Shown here piece after piece: positions 17,244 through 25,061 of a stretch of DNA of 64,000 nt; positions within the stretch are counted from its first letter, which is position 1; each line of letters opens with the position of its first letter. The stretch spans positions 1 through 64,000 of the forward strand of contig CALODD010000050.1 in NCBI GenBank assembly GCA_942491945.1, given 5' to 3'. This DNA is from JAJDYQ01 sp942491945. Lineage in GTDB: Bacteria; Pseudomonadota; Gammaproteobacteria; JAJDYQ01. The notes under the pieces are model-generated. The model ran no database searches. It had not been told where the DNA came from and saw nothing but the letters and a program-made list of their open reading frames with translations. Made by a program: the position numbers and the translations under genes.

Positions 17244-17936
17244 CTATGACTGGCCGTAAACAGGTATTGCCGCCCCAGTAACACACCTTGCCGCATCAGA
17301 AGACAAGAATACAATCACATCAGCCAGCGCCGAAGGTGGCACCCATTTCTCGAAATCTGCATCCGGCATATCACCACGATTCTGTGGGGTATCAATCGTT
17401 CCGGGCAGGATGCAGTTCACATTGATGTTGTTGTGTTTGTGTTCAGCTGCCAGGCTTTCGGTCAATGTAATCACCGCAGCCTTGGATGCGCAGTACGGCC
17501 CCATTTTTCCTTTCCCTTCATTCGCCGCTCGAGCAGAAACACTGACAATACGTCCACTGCCCTGCTCCAGCATTTGCGGCACTGCTGCTTTGCTGGCGTA
17601 GAAAACAGAGCGCGCATTGAGATTCATCATGAATTCCCAGTCTTTGGCATCCGTGTCATGCAACATCGGCCCCATAGTGAAACCACCCGCGATATTTGCC
17701 AGCACATCGATTCGACCATAGGCAGCTATCGCCTGCTTCACCATATCTTGTACTGACGCTTCATTAGTTAAATCAACTTGCACCCGCAGACCAGCCTCTT
17801 CGATAGCGCTGAGTCCTTCTTCTGAATAGTCCGCCAGGACCAGTGTCGCTTCCTGTGCGGCGAATGCCGAAGCGACCGCCTTTCCAAGATTACCCGCTGC
17901 ACCTGTAATCAGCACGACCTTATCTTTAAATTCCAT
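17244..17936 (-). CDS. Short-chain dehydrogenase/reductase (SDR)
   Basis: The motifs are complete: TGAAGNLGKAVA for NAD(P) binding, an aspartate at the end of strand two (LADYSEEG) suggesting NAD preference, NIAGG, the catalytic serine in VSVSARA, YCASK for the tyrosine-lysine pair, and LPGTIDTP. It resembles FabG-like reductases of 230-250 residues. It is convergent with the other SDR gene and only distantly similar to it. The substrate cannot be read from the sequence. Confidence 0.85.
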   Translation of the reverse strand: MEFKDKVVLITGAAGNLGKAVASAFAAQEATLVLADYSEEGLSAIEEAGLRVQVDLTNEASVQDMVKQAIAAYGRIDVLANIAGGFTMGPMLHDTDAKDWEFMMNLNARSVFYASKAAVPQMLEQGSGRIVSVSARAANEGKGKMGPYCASKAAVITLTESLAAEHKHNNINVNCILPGTIDTPQNRGDMPDADFEKWVPPSALADVIVFLSSDAARCVTGAAIPVYGQS

Positions 17937-18177
17937 CTCTGTGATCCATTATTTAATTGTTAGTTTATGTATTTATCCTGCGAGCTAGACTACCAAATCT
18001 ACTCGAGACTAATACTCACTTTTTTCTCAGGGACATCAATAAGCCTCCTATTGGTGTGGTTTTGTATTTTCTGGTATTTCATCGTTTTCTAATGGGTTTT
18101 ATCCCCATTACTTCACAGCTTTTCCACATTCCAAAAAATTCTAATAATTTCGGTCAGTTAGCGATTTTTCACCCAGG

Positions 18178-18186
18178 TTATCCACA
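18178..18186 (+). promoter_or_regulatory. DnaA box upstream of nrdA
   Basis: TTATCCACA is an exact match to the strongest DnaA box. Known family biology: DnaA binds upstream of nrdAB in E. coli and links dNTP synthesis to replication initiation. Two one-mismatch sites lie 50-80 bases upstream. Confidence 0.6.
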
Positions 18187-18224
18187 GTTTACGCCCAGTT
18201 CATTCTCATCTTTTCAAGCCTTAA

Positions 18225-18240
18225 CCACTATATGTAGTGC
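18225..18240 (+). promoter_or_regulatory. NrdR box 1
   Basis: The 16-base site has core CTATATGTAGTG, close to the NrdR consensus acaCwAtATaTwGtgt. NrdR is the nucleotide-sensing repressor of ribonucleotide reductase genes. The nrdR gene is not in this window. Confidence 0.75.
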
Positions 18241-18256
18241 TTGACTTATGTCTTGG

Positions 18257-18272
18257 CTCCTATATATTGCGT
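18257..18272 (+). promoter_or_regulatory. NrdR box 2
   Basis: The core CCTATATATTGCGT matches the NrdR consensus and starts 32 bases, about three helical turns, after box 1. Paired boxes with this phasing are the standard NrdR operator. Confidence 0.75.
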
Positions 18273-18297
18273 TTCAGGGTTCAGGAGGATAAAAACA

Positions 18298-18343
18298 CTG
18301 GCGACAGCCCCATTTCACACCACGATGTGAATTTTGGCGCCAG
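18298..18343 (+). other. Nested stem-loop in the nrdA leader
   Basis: An outer stem CTGGCG/CGCCAG (18298-18303 with 18338-18343) encloses an inner stem TTCACA/TGTGAA (18314-18319 with 18326-18331). It lies after the NrdR boxes and so within the probable transcript. Confidence 0.4.
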
Positions 18344-18428
18344 ATTCTCCCAAAAACCACCAACCCGGCACCTAGCCCGGGAAATAAAAACAGCCGTACT
18401 TCATAACAGAACATAGAGAGGACAGGAC

Positions 18429-21302
18429 ATGCAAACGGATGTCATGCAAGACGTCGTTGATAGCGTAACCCAGCCGGTGCAGGACAGCACTGCGCCAGAA
18501 AGCAAGCCAAGCAACCCTTATAGTGATTTCAAACTGATCCGTCGTAACGGTAAAACAACGGCGTTTGATCGTGAAAAGATCAAGATTGCCATGACCAAGG
18601 CCTTCCTCGAAGTGGAGGGTGGCAGCGCCGCTGCTTCCAGTCGAGTACACCGTACAGTCGATAGCCTGACTGACCAGGTTTGCAAAGCGGTAACCCGCCA
18701 TCTTGATGTTGGCAGCGCCGTGCATATTGAATCCATACAGGATCAGGTCGAACTGGTACTGATGCGTAACGGCGAGCAAAAGGTCGCTCGCGCCTATGTT
18801 CTATATAGAGAAGAGCATGCCCGTGCTCGTGCTGAGCGCCAGACCGAAGAGCCTGAAACCGGCACGGAATCACAGGGTGCAATTAACGTTACCCGTGCCG
18901 ATGGCAGCACAGCAAAGCTGGATACCGACCGCCTGAATACTATGATGGAAGAAGCCACTGCTGGCCTCGATTCCGTTGATAGTGGCAAAGTGCTCGGTGA
19001 CGCCATGAAGAACCTGTTCGATGGCGTGAAAGATACCGATGTCTGCCCAACCATGGTGATGTCTGCTCGCACCATGATCGAGCAGGAACCAAATTACAGT
19101 TATGTCGCAGCACGACTACTGCTCGACAGCCTGCGCACAGAAGCTCTGACCTACGTCATGAAGACCTCGACCTGCGCAGTACAGTCCGAAATGGATGCTA
19201 TGTATCCAGACTACTTCAAACAATTCATCAAGACCGGCATCGACCACGAACTACTCGACAGCCAGCTCAGCACCTACGATCTAGATAAACTGGGTAAGGC
19301 GATCAAGCCAGAACGCGACTTGCAGTTCACCTACCTCGGTCTGCAAACCCTGTATGACCGGTACTTCCTGCATACCGATACCGGTACACGCATCGAACTA
19401 CCACAGGCTTTCTTCATGCGCGTCTGCATGGGTCTGGCCATCAATGAAGTGGATCGCGAAGGCCGCGCCATTGAGTTCTATAACCTGCTGTCTTCTTTTG
19501 ATTTCATGAGTTCTACTCCGACGTTGTTTAACTCGGGGACTCTTCGTCCCCAGCTTTCCTCCTGCTATCTGACGACCGTCCCTGACGATCTCGATGGCAT
19601 ATTCAGTGCAATCAAGGACGATGCACTGCTTTCAAAATTTGCCGGTGGTCTTGGCAATGACTGGACGCGGGTTCGTGCACTGGGTTCACACATCAAAGGT
19701 ACCAACGGTAACTCCCAGGGTGTTGTGCCTTTCCTGAAGGTCGCTAACGATACCGCTGTTGCAGTAAATCAGGGCGGCAAGCGTAAAGGTGCAATGTGTG
19801 CTTATCTGGAAACCTGGCATCTGGATATTGAAGAATTCCTCGAACTACGTAAGAACACCGGTGATGATCGTCGCCGTACCCACGACATGAACACAGCAAA
19901 CTGGATTCCTGACCTGTTCATGAAGCGCGTTAGCGAAGAGCAGGAGTGGACATTATTTTCACCAGACGAAGCACCTGACCTGCATGACCTGATGGGAAAG
20001 GATTTTGAGAAACGCTACGAAGAATACGAAGCCATGGCTGATCGCGGTGAGCTACGCAATCATAAGAAAGTAGCCGCGGTCGAACTATGGCGCAAGATGC
20101 TTGGCCTGCTGTTTGAAACTGGCCATCCGTGGATTACATTCAAGGATCCATGCAACCTGCGTTCGCCACAACAACACACTGGCGTTGTTCACTCATCTAA
20201 CCTGTGTACAGAAATCACGCTCAACACCAGTGATGAAGAGATTGCCGTTTGTAATCTGGGCAGCATCAACATGGCGCAGCACGTCGATGAAAACGGTCTG
20301 AATCTGGAAAAGCTGGAAAAGACCATTAACACTGCTATGCGTATGCTAGATAACGTAGTCGACTACAACTACTATAGTGTCCCACAGGCACGTCGCTCTA
20401 ACCTGAAGCATCGTCCAGTTGGCATGGGCATCATGGGTTTTCAGGATGCACTATATAAAGTTAAAACGGCTTACGCCTCTGAAGACGCCGTAAGCTTCGC
20501 TGACCAGTCGATGGAAGCGGTCAGCTACTACGCGATCAAGGCATCTAGCGATCTCGCAGCAGAGCGCGGTAAATACACATCGTTTGACGGCTCACTCTGG
20601 TCACAGGGCATCCTGCCAATCGACTCTATCGAAAAACTGGAAGCGGGCCGTGGTGGCTACCTGCAGGTTGATAAATCTTCAACTCTGGACTGGGATACCT
20701 TACGCGAGCAGGTCAAAACCGTTGGCATGCGTAACTCCAACTGCATGGCGATTGCACCGACGGCAACTATCTCGAATATCTGCGGCGTCAGCCAGTCCAT
20801 CGAGCCAACCTATCAAAACCTGTTTGTTAAGTCGAACCTGTCGGGCGAATTCACCGTCGTTAACCCTTACCTGGTGAAAGAACTAAAAGAACGTAATCTG
20901 TGGGACGAAGTCATGGTCAACGACCTGAAGTACTTCGACGGCAGCGTACAGCCGATTGACCGTATCCCACAGGACATTAAAGACCAATATGCCACGGCAT
21001 TTGAAATCGATGCACGCTGGCTGGTTGAAGCTGGTGCCCGTCGCCAGAAGTGGATTGATCAGGCCCAGTCACTGAATCTGTACATGGCAGAACCATCAGG
21101 TAAGAAGATGGACAACCTGTACAAGCTAGCCTGGGTACGCGGTCTGAAGACGACCTATTACCTGCGCTCTATTGGCGCAACTCACATGGAAAAATCCAGC
21201 AGTGATTCCATGCAAGGTGATAACAAAGGTTCCACACCGGTTGGATCAGCAGCGCCAAAGGCCTGCTCGATTCTCGACCCCGATTGCGAAGCCTGCCAAT
21301 AA
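18429..21302 (+). CDS. nrdA: Class Ia ribonucleoside-diphosphate reductase, alpha subunit
   Basis: NrdA converts NDPs to dNDPs with the NrdB radical. At 957 residues it is longer than E. coli NrdA because it has two N-terminal ATP-cone regions: the first at about residues 37-130 (LIRRNGKTTAFDREKI), the second, less canonical, at about 155-240 (VTRADGSTAKLDTDRL). The catalytic residues are visible in SSCYLTT, NLCTEITL and VCNLGSINMA. The C-terminal redox tail ends DPDCEACQ. It is followed 40 bases later by nrdB, and two NrdR boxes plus a DnaA box lie upstream. Confidence 0.95.
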   Translation: MQTDVMQDVVDSVTQPVQDSTAPESKPSNPYSDFKLIRRNGKTTAFDREKIKIAMTKAFLEVEGGSAAASSRVHRTVDSLTDQVCKAVTRHLDVGSAVHIESIQDQVELVLMRNGEQKVARAYVLYREEHARARAERQTEEPETGTESQGAINVTRADGSTAKLDTDRLNTMMEEATAGLDSVDSGKVLGDAMKNLFDGVKDTDVCPTMVMSARTMIEQEPNYSYVAARLLLDSLRTEALTYVMKTSTCAVQSEMDAMYPDYFKQFIKTGIDHELLDSQLSTYDLDKLGKAIKPERDLQFTYLGLQTLYDRYFLHTDTGTRIELPQAFFMRVCMGLAINEVDREGRAIEFYNLLSSFDFMSSTPTLFNSGTLRPQLSSCYLTTVPDDLDGIFSAIKDDALLSKFAGGLGNDWTRVRALGSHIKGTNGNSQGVVPFLKVANDTAVAVNQGGKRKGAMCAYLETWHLDIEEFLELRKNTGDDRRRTHDMNTANWIPDLFMKRVSEEQEWTLFSPDEAPDLHDLMGKDFEKRYEEYEAMADRGELRNHKKVAAVELWRKMLGLLFETGHPWITFKDPCNLRSPQQHTGVVHSSNLCTEITLNTSDEEIAVCNLGSINMAQHVDENGLNLEKLEKTINTAMRMLDNVVDYNYYSVPQARRSNLKHRPVGMGIMGFQDALYKVKTAYASEDAVSFADQSMEAVSYYAIKASSDLAAERGKYTSFDGSLWSQGILPIDSIEKLEAGRGGYLQVDKSSTLDWDTLREQVKTVGMRNSNCMAIAPTATISNICGVSQSIEPTYQNLFVKSNLSGEFTVVNPYLVKELKERNLWDEVMVNDLKYFDGSVQPIDRIPQDIKDQYATAFEIDARWLVEAGARRQKWIDQAQSLNLYMAEPSGKKMDNLYKLAWVRGLKTTYYLRSIGATHMEKSSSDSMQGDNKGSTPVGSAAPKACSILDPDCEACQ

Positions 21303-21342
21303 CAATAAAGCAATAACAAAAGAACACAGAGGAGATTAGAAG

Positions 21343-22677
21343 ATGTTACAGGAATGGGACGATCCATTAGCAGGACTAACACCGGGCAATGCCGCAGCGA
21401 GACCAGAACCGAAGGTTCCGCCAGTTATACCTGCGATTGATCCATCAACGATCTCTTTTGATACAACCGAGTCCACGGTCGGTAGTGATGTGCCTGAAGC
21501 AGTATCACACTCGTCAACGCCCACTCCTCCTCCCTCAGCGTCGGGTGAATTGGGTGCAGCTACCGGTCCTGGACACCACGAAGATGGTGTTCAGATCAAT
21601 AAACCAGCAGGCAATCCACTTGCCGGTGCTTACGCACCTGAGGCCTATGTACCGCCTCAGGTAACAAATACCAATCCGGTCAATCCGGACGACAAACGTG
21701 TCATCAATGGCATGACCGATATCAACCAGCTAGCGCCGTTCAAGTACCCGTGGGCATGGAATTACTTCCTCAATGCCAATAAGAACCACTGGACGCCGCT
21801 GGATATTAATATGGCGCAGGACGTACATGACTATCATCACAAACTGACTCTGGAAGAGCGGCATGTGTATGAAAACGTCCTGTCCTATCTGACAACATCA
21901 GACATTCTCGCCATGCGTAACATTGGCCTCGCTGTCATGGAAAAGATGAGCGCGCCAGAGCTGCAGATTTATCAAGCTCGACAGGTTTATGAAGAGTCAT
22001 TACATACATGGACGTACCAACACTGCATCGAGACCATCGGTCTTGATCAAAGCGAGATCTACAACCGCTACCGCGTCGTACCGGAAATCAACGGCAAGAT
22101 TCAGATCGCGAATCGCCGCCTGAACTCCATTATGCGTAGCGATATCGACCTCCATGACCGTGACGAATTAGAGAACTTCGTCATGGCCTATGTTTTCTTT
22201 AGCGGCATCTTCGAAGGCTGCTGGTTCTACAACGGCTTTAGCCCAATCTTCGCACTGCAACGTCGCGGCCTGATGAAAGGCACAGCAGAACAGCTGCAAT
22301 ACATCATGCGCGATGAAGTCATGCACGCCTCATTCGGCATCCGTGTGGTTAAGCAGATCATGCAGGAAGAAAACGTCAAACTCGATCCAAACGCGATCCG
22401 AGCCATGTGGGACGAAGCCGAAGCCGCTGAATCGGCTTACGCCGGTTACATCCTACGTGATCCGATCCTCGGTTATAGTAAGGAAGATCACTCCAACCAG
22501 TTCCGCTTTATCGCCAACCGTCGCGCCCGTCAGCTCGGTTTCGACGAGCCCTTCACCGGCGTGAAAGAAGCCGCACTACCCTGGCTGGATGAGCAAGCGA
22601 ACCTGCGTAAGGAAAAGAACTTTTTTGAAACACGCGTCACCGAATATCAAACCGGTGGCGCCCTTAACTGGGATTAG
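21343..22677 (+). CDS. nrdB: Class Ia ribonucleoside-diphosphate reductase, beta subunit
   Basis: NrdB carries the di-iron tyrosyl radical. Ligands are in INMAQDVHDY, the ESLHTWTYQH stretch (E..H then the radical tyrosine), FSGIFEGCWF and DEVMHASF. The conserved protein starts only near residue 110 (DKRVINGMTDINQL). The first 110 residues are a low-complexity, proline-, threonine- and serine-rich extension beginning MLQEWDDPLAGLTPG, absent from E. coli NrdB. GAGGAG precedes the ATG, so the extension appears to be translated. The very C-terminus ends in ALNWD, the region that docks on NrdA. Confidence 0.95.
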   Translation: MLQEWDDPLAGLTPGNAAARPEPKVPPVIPAIDPSTISFDTTESTVGSDVPEAVSHSSTPTPPPSASGELGAATGPGHHEDGVQINKPAGNPLAGAYAPEAYVPPQVTNTNPVNPDDKRVINGMTDINQLAPFKYPWAWNYFLNANKNHWTPLDINMAQDVHDYHHKLTLEERHVYENVLSYLTTSDILAMRNIGLAVMEKMSAPELQIYQARQVYEESLHTWTYQHCIETIGLDQSEIYNRYRVVPEINGKIQIANRRLNSIMRSDIDLHDRDELENFVMAYVFFSGIFEGCWFYNGFSPIFALQRRGLMKGTAEQLQYIMRDEVMHASFGIRVVKQIMQEENVKLDPNAIRAMWDEAEAAESAYAGYILRDPILGYSKEDHSNQFRFIANRRARQLGFDEPFTGVKEAALPWLDEQANLRKEKNFFETRVTEYQTGGALNWD

Positions 22678-22708
22678 ATTTGGGCGATTAGATTTCCAAG
22701 TTTAATTA

Positions 22709-22772
22709 CCGGGATTAATTTCCCGGCCAGATGGTTTTATAGAAAGGGGCTAGTAATAGCCCCGATCTGGCC
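22709..22772 (+). terminator. Nested hairpins after nrdB
   Basis: Three pairings are visible: CCGGGA/TCCCGG (22709-22714 with 22721-22726), an inner perfect 7-base stem GGGGCTA/TAGCCCC (22746-22752 with 22757-22763) closing a GTAA loop, and an outer stem GGCCAGAT/ATCTGGCC (22725-22732 with 22765-22772). The first and the outer share bases, so they exclude each other. No U tract follows, so this may be a rho-dependent end or a structured RNA. Confidence 0.45.
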
Positions 22773-22820
22773 CACAGGGTCTATACTTTCTTAACCGCGA
22801 CACAAAGCGAGGTCAGTACA

Positions 22821-23009
22821 ATGCAATGCAAACGTTGTTACTCCCATATGCAGTTGGTAAAGCGGGAAAACCATCAGGATAGTTTTCTTGAATGGCATCA
22901 GTGTCCAGCGTGCAAGCGCATGGAGTTCATCTCAGAACCAGTTCATTATGATTTTGATTTGACGGGTGAGTTAGTCGCAGCGGGGAAGGTAACGAACTCA
23001 CTAGCTTGA
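22821..23009 (+). CDS. Small zinc-ribbon protein
   Basis: The 62-residue protein has CKRC at residues 3-6 and CPAC at about 28-31, a compact zinc ribbon. The remainder (FISEPVHYDFDLTGELVAAG) is acidic. AGCGAGGTCAG before the ATG gives a ribosome-binding site. I know no function for it. It stands between the nrdB hairpins and an accessory patch. Confidence 0.6.
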   Translation: MQCKRCYSHMQLVKRENHQDSFLEWHQCPACKRMEFISEPVHYDFDLTGELVAAGKVTNSLA

Positions 23010-23364
23010 GGTTTCTTTGTTTAGCGGTTTATACAGGACAAAAACTCCTTACTTCTTTTTGTTTTCTTTCGCCTTCAGCGGGAGTTACTTTTTGTTTAGG
23101 CAAAAAGTAACCAAAAACCATTGCTCCCAATACATTGGCCTACCGGCTTCCCTGCGATGCTCAGAAAATACAGGCCGGCAAAAGCATAAAACCCAACATC
23201 TCTAGGCATATTATTTTACAAGGGGTATATTGTTACCCATGATAAACATGCAGACTCCTACCTTATTCGCCATATTAGAGACCAATCATGCTATCTATAA
23301 AGGATAATATAGGCGCAAATTTTTCCGATCTATTAACAAGTTAGGTGTAACAAGGAAGAATCAA
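23010..23364. other. Gene-free stretch containing repeat copy 1
   Basis: No gene is credible here; the 62-codon frame at 23017 runs through a repeat. The left half is the hairpin repeat described separately and its flank (ending near 23190, with CCGGCTTCCCTGCGATGCTC). The right half is AT-rich and probably holds the promoter of the next gene, for example TATAAAGGATAATAT near 23295. Confidence 0.5.
23081..23132 (+). repeat. Hairpin repeat, copy 1 (plus orientation)
   Basis: A perfect 11-base stem GTTACTTTTTG/CAAAAAGTAAC (23084-23094 with 23101-23111) has loop TTTAGG and is followed by a CCAAAAACCATTGCTCCCAA flank. The same element appears inverted at 23882-23935. The wording of the flanks resembles dispersed repeats I recall from other gammaproteobacteria, which I cannot verify here. 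Confidence 0.7.
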
Positions 23365-23739
23365 ATGGTTGCAGAATACGTAACAGGGCTAAAAGCAGCT
23401 TGGGATGTGGCAAAGGCCCTAAAGGTTGCAACAGATGCAATTGATGATGCACACATCAAACTTCAAATGGCTGAATTAATCAGCGCCCTTGCGAATGCCA
23501 AGATTGAAGCCGCAGAAAATACCGAAAAAATCTCAGAGCTACAAAAAGAACTGAAAGCCAAAAACGATCTTCAATTTATTGAAGGAAAGTACTTTAAAGA
23601 GAACGAGGACGGCGAAAGAGAGGGGCCATTTTGCGCAACGTGCTATGACTCAACCTCCAAGGTTATTCGCTTGCAGCATGTGCCCGGCGCAACTTTTGGA
23701 GATTGGGATTGCCGGGTATGCAAAGGGTCGTTCAGTTGA
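23365..23739 (+). CDS. Accessory protein with helical N-terminus and C-terminal zinc ribbon
   Basis: Residues about 10-75 are helical with a coiled-coil look (KIEAAENTEKISELQKELKA). The C-terminus has CATC near residue 90 and CRVC near 118, a four-cysteine zinc ribbon. I do not recognise the function, but this helix-plus-ribbon form is common in mobile accessory genes. The gene fits between a GTTAGGT site 25 bases upstream of its ATG and an ACCTAAC site 10 bases after its stop, a gene-cassette-like layout, and lies between two inverted hairpin repeats. Confidence 0.6.
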   Translation: MVAEYVTGLKAAWDVAKALKVATDAIDDAHIKLQMAELISALANAKIEAAENTEKISELQKELKAKNDLQFIEGKYFKENEDGEREGPFCATCYDSTSKVIRLQHVPGATFGDWDCRVCKGSFS

Positions 23740-23748
23740 AAGAACAAC

Positions 23749-23880
23749 ACCTAACAAGCAGCTCTAGGCGTTCGGCTTCGCTGGCCGACCCTAAGCATGG
23801 GCGTAAGATCTAGTAACACCACACAACGCACAAAAACTAAATCTAATGTTCTCCCCGCGACTCATACGTTGCCGTTAGGC
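23749..23880 (+). repeat. Weak attC-like site after the zinc-ribbon gene
   Basis: ACCTAAC (matches RYYYAAC) at 23749-23755 and GTTAGGC (matches GTTRRRY) at 23874-23880 are 132 bases apart and could pair with one mismatch. A further GTTAGGT at 23340-23346 would mark the start of a 534-base cassette. The internal L-box pairing expected of a real attC is not evident, so this is a weak call. Confidence 0.25.
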
Positions 23881-23881
23881 C

Positions 23882-23935
23882 AGCGTATCTGGAGCAAATG
23901 GTTTTTCGCCCTTTTTGCCGAAACAAAAAGGGCTC
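23882..23935 (-). repeat. Hairpin repeat, copy 2 (inverted)
   Basis: A perfect 10-base stem GCCCTTTTTG/CAAAAAGGGC (23908-23917 with 23924-23933) has loop CCGAAA, preceded by GGAGCAAATGGTTTTT. Reverse-complemented copy 1 reads GGAGCAATGGTTTTT followed by the equivalent hairpin, so both are one family in opposite orientation. The stem differs on both arms in a way that keeps pairing. Confidence 0.7.
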
Positions 23936-24007
23936 GCGCTATTGCAATGGATTAAAGAAAAACACTAAACGATCAAGCGCGAAACCTCATCACTCTGAAA
24001 CAAATAG

Positions 24008-24032
24008 ATTCCCGCTAAAAGCATGCGGGAAT
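24008..24032. repeat. ATTCCC-N-GGGAAT type inverted repeat
   Basis: ATTCCCGC and GCGGGAAT form an 8-base stem with a 9-base loop, flanked by GATT and GACAGG. It resembles the dRS3 repeat described in Neisseria (ATTCCC-N8-GGGAAT) and similar small repeats in other Proteobacteria, though the spacing differs. Only one copy is seen in this window. Confidence 0.5.
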
Positions 24033-24074
24033 GACAGGAAAAAATAGATACCGACACGCGCCGGAACAGCTAAC

Positions 24075-24809
24075 CTATAACCCCGTCCCCCCAACAACAC
24101 TCTCCCCACTACCCTGGCAATAACTTCTCACCACGGCAGCAGCCTGCAGAAAATGCCGATAGCGAAAACGTCCTTTAAACTTTTCTTCCAGCTCTAGAGC
24201 CATGGTTTCAATATCAACTGAACCACGTTGTCTTAAGGTATCAATGATATGTGCCTTATAGGCATCACGCTCTAACACGGAGCGATCAGATGGCAAGTCA
24301 GGATGCTGATCGTGATCTGCAATACGCCCTAAGTATTCATGATATTTTTTGCGCAGCTTACGATTCAGCTTTGAATTACGCGGCAGGCGTATTTCATCGG
24401 CACCCTGTAGTACGTTGAAGAAGATTTTCCTATCCAGAAAGCCAGAACCACCCGATGTGTTACTGCCACCGGTACTAAGGTAATCGCTCAATACCTGCAC
24501 GGCATTATGGAACATCAGGTCATCGATATAACCATGAAATGTTTTTTTCATCTTTCGATAGATCTCAGATGTTCGAACTACACCGTCATCAAGCAAGGCA
24601 CCAAACAACGCCAGTTTATAATGCGCATCCAGCAGGGTTTTATCATCACCTATGAGTACACCGTAACCATCAACCTGGTGTTCGCTGACGTAACGCGCTC
24701 GACGGCGGTCATATTCCAGACACTTTTCTTCCAGTCGTTGTCTTATCGCATCTTCATTGGGTAGCTTGAATATACGTTTTTTCGCATAGTCATATTTTTT
24801 CGTGTCCAT
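24075..24809 (-). CDS. Conserved protein of unknown function
   Basis: The 244-residue soluble protein is highly charged and mostly helical. Visible blocks are YAKKRIFKLPNEDAIRQRLEEK at the start (helical, basic), a glycine/serine-rich loop around residues 112-122, KLNRKLRKKYHEYLGRIADHD, and a C-terminal domain with RYRHFLQAAAVVRSYC. I recognise no domain. It is a single gene flanked by gene-free stretches on both sides. Confidence 0.5.
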   Translation of the reverse strand: MDTKKYDYAKKRIFKLPNEDAIRQRLEEKCLEYDRRRARYVSEHQVDGYGVLIGDDKTLLDAHYKLALFGALLDDGVVRTSEIYRKMKKTFHGYIDDLMFHNAVQVLSDYLSTGGSNTSGGSGFLDRKIFFNVLQGADEIRLPRNSKLNRKLRKKYHEYLGRIADHDQHPDLPSDRSVLERDAYKAHIIDTLRQRGSVDIETMALELEEKFKGRFRYRHFLQAAAVVRSYCQGSGESVVGGTGL

Positions 24810-25061
24810 CGTCTTTATCCGATAATGTTTCTATAACGTTGAGGATAAGATTAGTCGGATTTACGCTTTTCCTCCGTGACCTAATTCACGAAATATCAGT
24901 CGTTTCCTGCGCTTCTATACCGTCTGTCGGGAAAAATGGCCGTCCATGATTTCTTCACAATATGTAGCTGGTTTATACAAAACATTGAATTGCCCAAGCT
25001 ACGCCTCTCACGCATAATGTCGCGCAATTTCCGTCTCTAAGTACATACGTCCGGCGAATCC

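Larger units (their letters stand above)
17937..18428 (+). promoter_or_regulatory. Promoter and leader region of nrdAB (no gene)
   Basis: The 492-base gap holds no convincing gene; a 95-codon frame inside it covers the regulatory boxes and looks accidental. It contains a perfect DnaA box, two weaker DnaA-like sites (18120-18128 TTTTCCACA and 18099-18107 TTATCCCCA), two NrdR boxes and a stem-loop leader, all upstream of nrdA. The ribosome-binding site GAGAGGACAGGAC precedes the nrdA ATG. Confidence 0.7.
23740..24074. other. Gene-free stretch with repeats
   Basis: The 335-base gap carries an attC-like candidate (23749-23880), hairpin repeat copy 2 (23882-23935) and an ATTCCC-GGGAAT repeat (24008-24032). 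I see no open frame worth calling. Confidence 0.5.

Noticed and set aside
17957..18244. 95-codon open frame upstream of nrdA
   Set aside because: It covers the DnaA and NrdR sites, has unusual composition and no family match; it is an accidental frame in a regulatory region.
23017..23205. 62-codon open frame in the repeat region
   Set aside because: It runs through the hairpin repeat; the translated sequence is low-complexity and not a protein-like product.
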